64,000 bases of DNA from contig CAJNAR010000013.1 in the NCBI GenBank assembly GCA_905220665.1, positions 62,001 through 126,000 on the forward strand, written 5' to 3'. Each line of letters begins with the position of its first letter. Within the stretch, counting starts at the first letter, position 1. A program made the position numbers and the translations under genes. The DNA comes from Albugo candida. Lineage: Eukaryota > Oomycota > Peronosporomycetes > Albuginales > Albuginaceae. Under the pieces are notes generated by a model that was not told the DNA's origin, did not search any database, and was given only the letters and a program-made list of their open reading frames with translations. Positions 1 to 12,359 of this stretch are shown here, piece by piece.

Positions 1-42
1 TAATCAAAATTACATAAATGTCAATAGTGTCAACGCAACTTT

Positions 43-3000
43 ATGCATGATTCTCTCAACACCAACATGGAAGCAAATCCATCTCCAATTCCATCCCATC
101 CTCCTCAATCACCGTCTCAAATGCTTTACTCGCTCCTCGATCGGCTTCTTGTTTTAGCATACGAACAGTGCACGGATCCACCTCTATCTCATCATATCCT
201 CTTACAAAACATACAAAATACTTTTGCTCACATCAAACAGTTAATGTTATGTGAACCACACCAAGTTGCCAAAGAATCGATCTCATGCACCAATCCCGCG
301 CCTTTATGGCCTCATATCTCTATCAATCCGCCGCGGAATTTCTTTCGCTTTGCACCAAACAGTAGCATCACGTTCCCCTCTATCGATTGGTCTTCATTTC
401 GCTCTTATTCCATTGCAATTTGGCTCTATATCGACATTTCATGGACATCGACCTCGACAAAAGGCCCCAAGCTCTCCTCTTTCACAGTCTTTCACGTCTC
501 CAACCGCAGCAATTCATTGGGTATGGAAACCCAATTGTATTGGGACACCAACGACACAAAGCAACGAGTCTTTGTATCCATCCAAAGTCGTGCAAATGCG
601 TCATTTTCGACTGAAAGTCACAAACAAAAGCAAAAGCCCGAGGCCCAATTTTCCAAAATGGACGAAAATCAGCCGAAATCGGCTCTTTTGAACGGATGGG
701 AAGCCGTCGATCGATGCATTGGCATACGAAATAAGCGGTGGCATCTCTTAGTGATCTCTCATTCCTCCCATTATCTCAAAAAGAGCTCTATTACGTGTGT
801 TTTGGACGGAGAAATGCAATTCCAAGCCGTATGAAAGTCTCTTCTTTCCAATTCCGTCTCATTGAGTCTCATTGTGCTGTTTTATAGGATTTATCGTATC
901 CTTCCGCGCTGATACACGCCTCCAATTGCTACTGTGGAGCCGGTCCGAATTCTCGATTGCGTGTGTCGGGAATCACAATGTACCCGGAAGAGCTTCAGAT
1001 GAACCAAATCGCTATGGTGTACCGCCAAGGACCCAATCGCCCACTGATCAGAACTGCACGCGGTAGATATCGAGATATTGGACGAGATTTCGTCTCCGAG
1101 TTTCAGGAAGAGATCCCGAAATCATGTGAACTGAGTATGCTATCGCCTCAGGATCGAAACACACTCGCAGAGCTCGCCAATCGACGTGTTCTTTTTAGTG
1201 CTGCGGCTATGGATCCGTGTGAAAACAGTCGTAGCGTCGAGTGTATCCGTGAAGGCCACGTGACCGATTCGCAGTCGAAATGGATCACGATGGAGAATGT
1301 GGGGCCTGCGAGCACGTCGACGTCCTCCGAGGTGCAATATCGCCATTTTCAATGTCACAGAGACGTCAGTAACGTGCGTGTCAGCGATATGTACGCTGCT
1401 TGGCATCATGTACTCGGTATTGAGGCGATTCCGGTTCTTTTCCATTACATTCTGATCGGGTACGAACGTACTGTGAATGCTGAAGGATTGGATAAATGCA
1501 TGGAGAGTATTTTCATCAATCTGCTTTGGATTTTAGCGGCATTATTGTCCGATACCATCGAGAATCAGGAGGGGTTCTTGCAGACGTTTGGATGTCACAT
1601 GCTTTATCATACATTTCTCCAACATAAAGCGAGCGTTCGTCGTGTATGGATGACGGAAGGCTGCCTATCGTCCATGTTTGAATTCGTGCAAGGACTGAAA
1701 AGGCTTTCGTTTGTGGACAAAATCTCATCGCAAAAGAGTATATGGAACACGAATCCTCTCTTTGGCACAGCACTACGGGTTTTCTTCCTGGACAATGAGA
1801 TTTGGAAAGAATCGGTGGGGCTCAAGACACAAGCGTATTTCTACCATCATCTCTTGGCCGTCATCACGCAATCGCCTGGCATCATCAACGAGCTGGGAGG
1901 TGTTTCGCGGCTTCTTGAGACGTTAGAGCGCGTGTCCGAGCGTGATGAAGCAGAAGTGAAGGAATGCGTCCAAGCGATCACTCAGATGATGGAGACTTGT
2001 CTTGTGGCACAGACATACGTGATGGATCCTGCAGAGAAGGAAGAGCTCGCTTTCATTCCCATAAGCGTTCCCGAAGAAAAGGTTGAGATCTCACCGACTG
2101 CTTCCAATTTGTTTGCAAGCACTTTGTCGGGTCGAAAGAATCGATTTCTGCATCTTCAGTTGGAAGGGATCGAATGGAGCGATCAGAACGATACGCATGG
2201 CCAAAAGTCAGAGACGTCTATAGACTCGTCAGCTGTAAGCTCTATTTTGCTTCGAACAAGTCTTTTGCGTGATATTCGGCTCATTCTCGCATTTCTGCTT
2301 TTTTGTGAGAGCTCTGGCGTCGTGCTTTCGCTCGTACGAATGCTTCAGCGTCTATCGGATGCTCACATTGACGTCCGTGTGGCTCTATTGGGCTCCAATT
2401 TAATCGATTCCATGCTCATCATTCTGCGTCGAATTGACAAAAAAGCTGCCAATTCGACGGAAATCGACACAACAATTCAATTAGCAGCACTTCGATTGAC
2501 GATATCCTTCCTTTCTTGGCTCGAGTGTGTTCAAGGCCGCACGGTTTGGTGTGCGTTGGAAGAGCGTCTACAGACTCTGACAACTCGCCAATCGGTACAT
2601 CACCCGGCTTTCAATGTGATGCAGCGTATGCAGGCGCATTGGCGTCAAATGTACTCGGATTCCGACGGCTTTGGTGTGAAGAAGAGTGTGCTTTTCAACG
2701 AATTTCGGAAGCAAATTCGAACGTCAATGCTGTTTCCCGTTCATTCCCTTGGAAGACCGTATCCGTCTCTCCAGGAAGATGCTCCAAAACACAATCCTTC
2801 TCACCGGAATCGCGTTGTGCTTACGTGGGATCAGCGATTGGCATTAGGCTTTTTCGGCGCGTATCAGCTCCTCCGCCAACAGAGTTTCCAACAAGAGATG
2901 AAGACGGAGATGTTGGCTTCCGACGTGGCTGACGCGTTGGATGAGCTTCCATTACCAAGCATCTTGCCGTATCTTCCGTTCTTTCTATCCCATTTGGTCG

Positions 3001-6000
3001 CAAAGGAACGTGAAGAGATACTGTTACGACTGAGTGTATCTCTGAAAACGAGCGAACGACTTCAGAAAGAGCTCGTATCGATGCCAGGTTTCTGGCCGAC
3101 CGCATTTCTCCGTCTTTGTATGGTGGATCGAGACACAAACACAACGATGCAAACGGGTGAGGATCTCGTTCAGGACTTTATCGTAACCTTGCTGGCAGCA
3201 TCGATGCACGAGACTTGGGGATGGGAAGCGTTCCGGAATGTGATTTTGGCTGTACAAGCGATTCGAGATCAGGAGAATGGTCGCAGACGACATGTGCAGA
3301 TCTCCATCGCGCCCTTGGAATGGCTATCTCGTGTGACTGCTATTGTGCTTCAGCGAATGGCTCGACATCGTGTGATCTTCTCTCGCGCGCTGGCCGACAA
3401 TGTGTATCATGTTCTCTTCATGGTGGAATCGCTTCTACTCACAGAAGACGACAACGCCGAATGGACTGTGTCTCAGCATCTCCTTCTTCAATCCGTTTTG
3501 GATCTCACGTTACGGCTGATGGAAAGCACGCAGAAAGCTCATCGTATCGGCTTACGTCCCGCGCTTGGAATCCTTTTGCGTGCTTTAGCGTTTGTCACAG
3601 AATTCTCGACGCTTCTGTCGATCATTGACCTCCTTGGCGATGCTCTACAGCACCAAGTGTATTTGATATCGGCTTTACGCGTGTACGATGATCTTCCACC
3701 TCGGAAAATCTCACTTAATACGTTGGCCGGTCTCCAGGAAGCGATTCAAATGCACGAGAAAAGATCGAATTTCGAGATCATTGGCATTTTGCATCAATTT
3801 GTGATCAAAGTCGCCAGCAGCGGATGTTTTGAGGAGCTGCATTCCATTTCGTCAGACGCGGGCAATGACGCACAGCAAGCTCATGCAATTCTATCGACAC
3901 TTGACGACGACCTCCAGCAATGTAATTGGGATACCTCGATGGATCAGCATGCTCGGTCCGCGTTCACTGGAATCTGGGGCTCATCTCGTTGTTGTCGCGT
4001 CTTTGAGCCGGAAGGGAAGACCCAAAGCTTTGCGAGCGCGTGTGTTGGCGGGGAATACAGCAAAGTGGCAGATGCTGCATGGTCGGTGGAGATGTCGTGC
4101 GTTCAGAACTGGATGGAGCATGTGGTTTCTCTCGTTAAAAGTCGGAAAAAGAATTCGCATACACGACAGCGACTCGGATGGACACACGCTGCTTGGCTGA
4201 AGCAAGAATACCTCTTGCGATCTCAATATGCTCACGGAAGCTTATCGGATGGATCCTTGGAATATTGGAGAAGAAAAGTACAATATCGGCTTTGTATGCG
4301 GGAGACTCCAATGCCGTCGCGTATGCGGACGATGCTGGAAGTCACAATCGACTCCTTGGACGCGATCCAAGCTTGTATGAAGACATCCAAGCAAGCGCAT
4401 TGCCTGGAGGTCTCTCGCAAGCACAAACATACCACTTCGCATTTCGTGGATCCACTTGGACGACCCGGAACTCAGCGTCGATGCGATTTCGAGAGTAGTC
4501 GAAGCGATAGTCGCGCTAAATCAAAGTCGCTGGATTCCGATCCGCGTTCGCCATCATGGGAAGAACGATTCTGGACACAGTCTTCCGAGCAGGATAGAGA
4601 CGAAATGGGCTTGTACATCGATCCAGGAGAAGGACTTTTGCTCCCGTTGCATCAGCATACGCTTCTACGCACAGATTGCTATCGCGTGGTTCCTGAAGGT
4701 CTCATTCCCGGAACGCTTTTATTCAGTCCAAAGTATTTGTATTTCCATCCGAATCGATCGCTGCGTGAGCGTGCGCAAGTGAGTCGAATGACGCAAGACG
4801 ATGCATCTTTCCAAAGGTTTAAGAGGGAATTCGCAGGCGGTTTGCGTCGCTCGTGGCGATGGAAATATAGGAATATCACATCTGTGTTCCTTCGACGATA
4901 TCGTCTCGGAGACTCGGCGTTGGAGCTTTTTATGAGCAATGGAAGTATTCATTTTCTGGATTTTTCAACTGATTCTTCGCCGAATGATGCGATGAGCGCG
5001 AAACGAGACGATATTCTTCGAATTTTGTACTCGTTACTTCCCAAAAGCGCCACAAAACAATTGCCGGATCGATCATGGAGCTATTTATCATCGGCTTGTA
5101 AAGCGTGGAGAAGCTTTGACTTGAGCAACTTTGACTATCTGATGATTCTCAACACGTGTTCAGGGCGTAGTTTCAATGATCTCACGCAGTATCCAGTGTT
5201 CCCGTGGACGTTGAGCGATTACGACTCGGTGGATCTCGAGTTAAAAGTCGAGTGTTCCAGTCCAAGTGCGACAGCGACATTTCGAGACTTGAGCAAGCCG
5301 ATGGGAGCGTTAAATTCGGAGCGTTTGCGGGAGTATTGGGAACGATACAATTCCTTTGACGATCCTCTGATTCCCAAGTTTTTGTATGGCTCTCATTACT
5401 CCACGTACGCTGGCGTCGTTCTCTTCTTCTTATTCCGTTTGGAGCCATTCGCACAGCTTCATCGTCAAGTCCAAGGAGGCTCGTTCGATCTTCCAGATCG
5501 ATTATTCACATCGGTGGCAGAGACGTGGGCCATGTGCAATTCGCAAATGTCGGAAGTCAAAGAATTGACACCGGAATTCTATACATCGCCGGGCTTTTTC
5601 TTACGCAATCTCAATGACTTTGCATTGGGCGTACGTCACGATCGCATGCGTATTGGGGATGTCAAGCTTCCGAAATGGGCAAAGGGGTCGCCAGAGGTGT
5701 TTATTCGCCAACATCGTCGAGCACTGGAAAGTGAACATGTGAGCGCACAGCTGTGCCATTGGATCGATTTGGTGTTTGGATATCAACAACGCGGGAAAGC
5801 TGCGTTAGACGCTCAGAATCTCTTTTATCATCTCACGTATCACGGCGTTGTGGAGATGGAAAAGCTCACCGATCCGCTTTTGCGTGACGCTGTTGAGCTT
5901 CAGATCGCTCACTTTGGACAATGTCCCAAACAGGTGTTCATGGAGCCTCATGTGCCGCGTCCAAGCTTGCAAAGTCGAAGGAAAAATGGTGCTAGTGATG

Positions 6001-7744
6001 CATCCTCTCCCGCTGTATCGTGCTCGAACGATTCCAAGCGCGTGGAATGGCCAAATGACAAGCTGACAAGTTCTTCACGTCGACATTCCATCACCAACGA
6101 TCTGATGCCAACACAATACATCGAAGAACCGCATCCTCTCTCGAAAACAGTGCGTCTCCAACGAGTGGATACTTGTGGTGTGAGGCTTATAAACGTTCTC
6201 TCGGAATGTATCATCGCTATCAATGAGATCGGTGCTGTGGAATTGCTTCATTGGCGAGTATTGCCTTGTACGAATCGGAAAAATGACGATACTTTGACAC
6301 ATTCGAGTGAGAAAAAGGCGAATTCAGAACCGAAAGTGTCTACAGCGGACACACAAGACTCGAATCTGGACGATAAAGCTGAGAGAGAATGGATCCTTCA
6401 CGTCGAACGAGCTCGGGAAGATGTGGATTCTCTGCCTCGGATTCCCATATGTCGACCGATTCTTCACAGACTCGACGGATTGGAAATCACACAAGCGGCT
6501 CCGATACGCACGTCGTTGCATGGTCGATTGATTATATCGGGTGGCGATCCGAATGGCGGGATATATTTTCGATTATTGGATTCCGATACGGGTCTTTTGA
6601 TTGCAAAAGCGAGCGTATACGGCCACGACGATAGCGTCACATGTTTGGCGATTGATGCATTCCAACCTCATTCTGCATGCTCCTCGATGCACGCGATCAC
6701 ACCTTGCCACCAATTAGACTTTGACCAAGAGCTTCTCGTGTCTGGATCACGTGATGGAACACTGGCGTTCTGGATCGTCTCCAAGATGAAACAAGATTTG
6801 CTGTTCCATTCTCCACGCATTTCCACGAATCCCGTCATGTTCTTTCGCGGTCATCGAGGATCGATTGTGGATTGTGATGTCAGCACATCCGCTGGATTTG
6901 TGGTCTCGTGCACTTTTCACATTGGCATTGTTCAGTATCTCCACGAAAACGGACAAGTCGCATTTCATTTCAAGCCTGCATCACCAACTGCCTTTACGGA
7001 CGCAGAAGATTGTGAAGAGCTTCCATGCAACTCGACATGTGTGCTTGCAATCGTTCGTGCTTCATCAAAGGGGTTTGTGTGTGTGGTCACAAAGCAAATG
7101 TCGATGACCACCGGCACATTGCTACTGACGTCATCCAAAGTCATCTGCTCGATTTGTGAGGTGTATGACGTATCGGGGCAATTGCATCATTGTCGAGAGT
7201 TTCAACATTGTGATATTTTGAGTCTGAAGCTTTCGGGGGACGGCAGTAAGGTCGTCATTTCTCTCTCTTCCGGGCGGATAATGTCTTTCCACATTGACGA
7301 GTACGTGATCTCGCATTGTGTTTGTCGCAACGACTCAGATGTTTCTGTAGCTTCTCCGTCGCGTATGAGTACGTGTGTCCAAAAGACCTCCAAGGAAGAA
7401 TATGTACCTCGGCAGTCGGTCCACGAGAAGCAAGTCTTCTGCTTGCGGTTGGATCGGACAATGGCACGTTGCTAATGCATCTCTTACCTGAAGCGGATGG
7501 ATCCGTATCGTTTCTGTCCAATATGAGCCGTCTTTTTGGAGTCAATGCAAAACTCAAAATGGTCAAAGAAACAGTCCATCAAGCCCAATCTCTCGCGCTT
7601 ACGACGTTAGGCAATGCAAAAGCAGTGACATCAACTGCTCGAAATATCGCCGGGGAAGCTTTTGGCGAGGCGAAAACTATGGTTCGCGGATTGTTGAAAA
7701 AGTGGAATCCGCACGCAGTGAGCGCACAAGAGAGTACTTTATGA
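43..7744 (+). CDS. BEACH-WD40 protein (neurobeachin/LYST/FAN class), 3 exons, about 2530 aa
   Basis: Proposed join 43..828, 888..7300, 7351..7744. The 59-nt intron (GTATGA...TATAG) and the 50-nt intron (GTACGT...TGTAG) both preserve frame; the second moves translation into the frame that ends at 7744, so the stop at 7473-7475 lies outside the mRNA. Residues ~100-330 look like a concanavalin/LamG-type region. A PH-BEACH domain follows at ~1500-1650 and the BEACH core at ~1655-1950, with the diagnostic SNFDYLMILN and YPVFPW motifs. WD40 repeats run from ~2117 to the end. BEACH proteins act in vesicle fission/fusion, lysosome and autophagy traffic. In-frame stops lie just upstream of the ATG at 43, so it is the likely start unless an upstream exon lies outside the window. 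It converges on the POT transporter with about 40 bp between stops. Confidence 0.9.
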
Positions 7745-7785
7745 AACACAACGATGGAATACGTTTGATTGAATGCTTTTGACAT

Positions 7786-9791
7786 CTACCTGGTAGCTTC
7801 CGCGCGTGTAGGCTGCATTTTCGCCATCAATTTTCGAGCAGCTCGAGGAAGCGCTGGAGAAAAGCCCGAGACGGATTCTTCTTTTTCTCTGGTCCGAGGT
7901 GTTTGATGCGATTCGAACGATTGTGAGACGATCAAGAACGCGATCCAGTTGACAAGCACGATGAATGCCAGCACGAGAAAGATATACTCGAGGTGGCCAT
8001 CGTTGAGATTGCCGGGTATCCAGAATGAGAAAATGCTGTTGAGACCGCCACCGACAATGTATCCCAGAGAAGTCGTGAGAAGGTTTAAGGCTTGGCACAC
8101 ACTCCGCATGGATGGCGGAACTTCCGAATAGAAGAGGTCGTACGCTAAAAGCCACGTTCAGATGTGTTTCTACAGGAAAAGAGACGACAACGTACCCGAA
8201 ATACTTGTCAAAATCTCACCGATTCCGATCAAGAGATATTGCGGTGTTTGCCACCAAACGCTGATGGACGACATGAGAAGCGTTTCTCGGGATGCAGCAC
8301 AATTGGACGAAATGTTGTCAACATAGCCTGCTTGCTTACGCGTGTATTCGATCCATGCAGCCATCGCCATTGCGAGAAATGAACAGAACAAACCTGCTCC
8401 AATTTTGCGCAACAGTGTCGGCTCCATTCCGATACTGTGGAGGAACGGGTACACAATCTTATCGAAAATCGGGATGAAGGCGAGAATGACACTCGAGTCC
8501 AAGATGGAAAGCATCGCTGATGATATGAGAGGCGCTGAAGAGGAAGTGGTTGAATCAAACCGTAGATCCATTTGACATCCTTGTAATACGAAATTGGAGC
8601 CTTGTTGCGCGTATACGGCCCAAAAGATGATTATGAAGCTCAGATATGGCGATAATCGCAACACTTGACCGACTGCGTTTACTTGCTCGCTGCTGAAGGA
8701 ACCTCCATTGTGGATAGTGGCAACCTGCAGCCACTTGACGGAATTCCCAGCGACAATGAATACAATCGCACCGTACATGACCGAAGCGGCTCCAATTAAA
8801 GCCAATAGCACGTGTGTGGTTGGATGCGATACAAAATAAGACGCCGTTGTGAAGAGAATGCCTGGAAGAAATGCCAAGCCTGCAGTCAAAATAAGCATTC
8901 CCTGCTTTGATTTCGCTCCCGCTTGCAGTAAAATATCCACAAATTCTCCAATAGCGCTTCCCGATGGAGCCACACGACGATATCGCGATTTTCCTCCATA
9001 GAAAACCAAAAGTGCGACGCCAAAAATGATCGTTGGAAGCAGAAACGAGAAAAAGAAGCCAAATGTCTGCGGTATCACTGGCGGTATGCCATTTACAGCG
9101 ATATTCGTCAGAATCCCATAACTAAATGTTGCGCCGATATTAATTGCCCAATAAAACCAATTGAAAAAACTCTCTTTTTCCTTCCGTTCCGATGCGATTT
9201 TCAGATCAAATTGATCGGCTCCTAAAACGACGACATTTGGTTTGATGCCACCAGCGCCGAATGCAACTCCCACAAATAATCCAAACATAAAAATCCAAAG
9301 CGCATTATTGGATTCGGACGGCCACGCGCCATAGACACACAGTAGCAGTCCGAATAGGTACACCGACGAGAAGAGAATAATTCTAATAGAAACGATTATT
9401 GCATGCTGCTGTGATCGCTCGATCGGCGACGTACGTGTAAAATCGACCCAAATGCCGATCCGCAATGTATGCGCCAAGCAGAGGCGTCAGGTACGATAAT
9501 GAGGTGAAAGCATTGTTCAGTTCGGTAGAGAGGACGTTGGAGATCCCAAATTGCTTATGGAAGAAGATTGGAAGCGATCCGGTAAGGCCGTAGTATGTTA
9601 ATCGCTCGCAAAACTATAATTTATAAGAGATTGAGAAAGTATCGACTGGGTGATGCATCATACATTACTTCAGTAACGAGAATAAAGGAACAAACAGACC
9701 AGATTTTCGATTTGGATCGTACTTTATCTTTCGGTAGAGCAGAAGTTAATAAATATGTATGCTCCTCATCTGATCGTTCCGTCGCTGTCAT
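7786..9791 (-). CDS. POT/PTR2-family proton-coupled oligopeptide transporter, 4 exons, 615 aa
   Basis: Proposed complement join 9791..9669, 9613..9435, 9382..8196, 8144..7786. Introns are 55, 52 and 51 nt with GTAATG, GTACGT and GTACGT donors and TAG acceptors, and frame is kept at each. The spliced N-terminus gives FILVTEFCERLTYYGLTG followed by SYLTPLLGAYIADRHLGRF, the two hallmark PTR2 signatures. The last join gives a loop and helix with YSEVPPSMRSVCQALNLLTT, typical of the C-terminal half. About 12 membrane helices are visible. The family imports di- and tripeptides with protons at the plasma membrane. The start at 9791 gives a short hydrophilic tail before the first motif. Without these splices the gene looks like two broken frames. 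Confidence 0.9.
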
Positions 9792-9888
9792 TTGGGTGTA
9801 CGCGTTTTGTGATTGGATAGATTATGAAATTAACAAATTGGATTGGCTTAAAATGAGAAAACAAATGCAAGATCGCCGGATATGGATA

Positions 9889-10659
9889 CTAAATTGTAGC
9901 CATACTCGTTAATAAGCAGATATCCGTCTCCGCAGAGATACATTGAAGGTACTCGCGGACTTTGGGAGGCCATTTAACGTCTTTCACAATGGTCAAATTC
10001 CGCAATACTGGGAATAGGTGAATATCGTCAAAACTTGCTTCATCCTTGCTTACAATATCGCGAGGAAGCAGCGCTTCCAACTCGATCAAATACTGATTGG
10101 TTTTGGCCACAAATTCGGGTGTTTTATCAATTGCTTCACTGAAAGGGCCGATAGCGCTCTCTTTCTTCTTACGATAAAACTCTCGACCTCCCAATTGAGC
10201 GAATTCAGCGAATGGCGCCATGGCATATCGTGGATGATAGAGTCGACGAAATACTGGAGCGGTGTCCTGGATCCATTTCTGGATACCTGGGCTGACCGAA
10301 GACTGCTTCAGAATGGGAGGACCGCCTAAATGCTTGTCCACATACTGAATGATATCGAGTGATTCTCCCATTGGCTTGAGTTTCCCCGAAATTTCAAAGA
10401 TTGGAACTTTCTTAACACCAATCAAGTTTATAGGAGTGTCCATGTCATCAGCTGCCACAAAAATCAGCTCGTGTTTGATATTTTTCCATCCAAGAATCAT
10501 TCGAACACGGACACAGTAGGGGCAATGCTCGTAAGTGTACAATTTGGGAAGGTTGCGAGACGCTTTAGTCTTAAGTTTCTCGTTTAGAATTGTAGCGCCA
10601 ATCGCGCCGACAGCTCCACCGACTGTCAATGCGACAAGTGTCTTCGTCAAGTCGCTCAT
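9889..10659 (-). CDS. Glutaredoxin 2 (GrxB-type) with N-terminal membrane segment, 256 aa
   Basis: A single exon. Residues ~4-25 form one hydrophobic segment (Ala/Gly/Val-rich), so the protein is probably membrane-anchored or organelle-targeted. The thioredoxin-fold part starts at ~39 and carries the CPYC active site at 46-49, then the cis-Pro region (KKVPIFE) and a GESLDIIQYVD stretch. The C-terminal helical domain ends in LLTSMATI, close to the end of bacterial Grx2. Grx2 uses glutathione to reduce disulfides and mixed disulfides and resembles GST in fold. It is divergent from the 97-aa gene, with 69 bp between the two ATGs, so the promoter is probably shared. The assignment is strong; the location in the cell is inferred. 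Confidence 0.88.
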   Translation of the reverse strand: MSDLTKTLVALTVGGAVGAIGATILNEKLKTKASRNLPKLYTYEHCPYCVRVRMILGWKNIKHELIFVAADDMDTPINLIGVKKVPIFEISGKLKPMGESLDIIQYVDKHLGGPPILKQSSVSPGIQKWIQDTAPVFRRLYHPRYAMAPFAEFAQLGGREFYRKKKESAIGPFSEAIDKTPEFVAKTNQYLIELEALLPRDIVSKDEASFDDIHLFPVLRNLTIVKDVKWPPKVREYLQCISAETDICLLTSMATI

Positions 10660-10728
10660 TCTCTGCGGTCAGAAATTGTGGAAATTTGACAGTCGCTTGT
10701 ACCAGTAAGATTGTAGCCAATGAGAAAT

Positions 10729-11147
10729 ATGGAACAGATCGCTGTCGAATTACCGATACGAGTGTATGTACGACAAAGACAAAGCTGATCCTTTGAAGAT
10801 TGAATGTCATTTGATGTCCATCTTATAGCGAGCGCTTAAATGCATCATTTGTTGGTGGACATTCCTTTGATTCGGTTTGGCTTTATGTATCAGGCGAAAC
10901 ATACAAACAATTGCTGCAGGTGGACAATATTCGGATTGCTGATCTTTCAAACACTTTACCATCATTGCCACGATACATCAAGTCTATTGCGATGGATCTG
11001 GTGGGAATCTCAACTTGAGCAAATCATCGGACCATGCCGTGTTCTCGTAAGATACGATAGGAAGATGCCATCACAAAGATCTATCAAGCTGTGTATATGC
11101 GGCATTCGGCTTTTATTGTACACAACCGAGAATTGATGATGTGTTGA
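10729..11147 (+). CDS. Small conserved-looking protein of unknown function, 3 exons, 97 aa
   Basis: Proposed join 10729..10763, 10829..11000, 11061..11147. The first donor is a perfect GTATGT and its acceptor is TTATAG; the second intron runs from GTGGGA to ACGATAG. Both joins keep frame and remove the stops that interrupt the genomic frames. The product starts MEQIAVELPIRV, is soluble, has a predicted helical second half (RYIKSIAMDLEDAITKIYQ), and shows no signal peptide or membrane segment. I do not recognise the family; its size and helical content recall small subunits of trafficking or IFT/BORC-type complexes, but that is a guess. It is divergent from the glutaredoxin gene and converges on NSE1. 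Confidence 0.6.
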
Positions 11148-11471
11148 ACTCATTGATTTTTCGGTTGGATTGAGACACTTGATGGAACGTTTCACTCAGC
11201 AGGATCCATCAGCTCTCCTGTGTTCATACCAGTTGCGGGACTTTACGTCCCTTAAACCTTAATTCCATACATCGATAAGCAGAGATAAAGGGATTTTGAT
11301 CACAATAGAATCGAAGATTACCATACATGCGGATTCCTGGAATATTTGCAGCAACAATGCTTGCATCGAATAAGCAAGGAGTGGGAGTGCGAATGTGGGA
11401 TGACATATTCCTCTATATATTCCTCTATTTTCTTGTGATAGTGTATACTTATTTGCTTCGCCGACACAGTA
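11148..11471. other. Intergenic stretch between two convergent genes
   Basis: No gene that I can support. A 60-codon frame on the minus strand (11224..11406) has protein-like composition and starts MSSHIRTPTPCLF, but it has no recognisable family and no clear exon partner. It may be 3' UTR of NSE1 or of the 97-aa gene. Confidence 0.4.
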
Positions 11472-12359
11472 TCACGTATTGCTGTCGTCAGTTACTGAAA
11501 GCACTGTATTGCACTGATAACATTCAAACTGAAGTTGCTTTCTTCTGTAATGATCTAAGCAACGTCGATGTACAATTGTGTCACAGCGACCCCGATACTG
11601 CGGGCAAAATACCCCTCGAACGAGCTCAGCCTTACATATTGCACAATGAGAAATGTTAAGCTCCAGAACCAAATCTTTCAACTCCAAGAAGACTCTTGGC
11701 CCATAAGAATACATTGTTTCAATTCCATCATCCTCTATTTCTTCGACATAACTCATGAGCCATTTTTCTGATGTAAGTCGATCCAACAAACAAATGGTCT
11801 CTCTGATGGTAGTGTTCTCACGTAAATCAACCATATCTTCTTGCCGGCAAACTCCTTCCCTCGTTTGCGCTATCTCTTCGAGGGCCTTTCGGAAAAAGCT
11901 GATTTCTCTATCTGTGTAATTGCATGCAAACTTGGTGAGCGAGTCGTTCCCCTATACAGCAAATCTGTTACATCCAGCGTGCAATGTCGAATCACTATAG
12001 TGGTACCAGTACCGTATTGACAATTGCAAAATAAACCTCGCCGTCATCGTGCATAGCTCGGCGTAGATCTAGCGCCAGCGGTTGTATCGCTGACTCTATC
12101 CGACGGATTGAATTATCCAGAGCAGTTTCATCCAAATCTTGTCAAGTATCAAGTAAGAGTGGATATGCAAATGCGAGGAGATATTTCTGACCCGCGAGTT
12201 TCTTGACTTCTTTATGCAATTCGTTTTCTGAAATTGCTCCCTTCGCCTTGCATTCCAGGCATAGGTTAGTTGTTCCAATGTTTTAAGAAAGAGATTGGTG
12301 CAAAGTGTCGATACCATAAGAATTTGTAGCAGCATTTGCTCGGTATCACTGAGTTTCAT
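11472..12359 (-). CDS. NSE1: NSE1-like subunit of the SMC5/6 complex (RING-like E3), 4 exons, 234 aa
   Basis: Proposed complement join 12359..12315, 12246..12192, 12137..12013, 11951..11472. The three introns are 68, 54 and 61 nt; the first has an ACTAACC branch-like site. After splicing, exon 1 reads into LMAKGAISENEL and exon 3 into YFAIVNTGNDSLTKFAC, both typical of the NSE1 winged-helix region. The last exon carries YGPRVFLEL and then the variant RING: CAIC, FCPQ, HRRC and CYQC. NSE1 works with NSE3 and NSE4 in the SMC5/6 complex, which handles DNA damage and replication stress; its RING supports ubiquitin ligase activity. Length is close to the family norm. Family assignment is by motif recall, not by alignment. 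Confidence 0.82.

Noticed and set aside
7301..7475. Apparent frameshift and premature stop in the BEACH protein
   Set aside because: A 50-nt intron with GTACGT and TGTAG ends joins the two frames exactly; no frameshift is needed.
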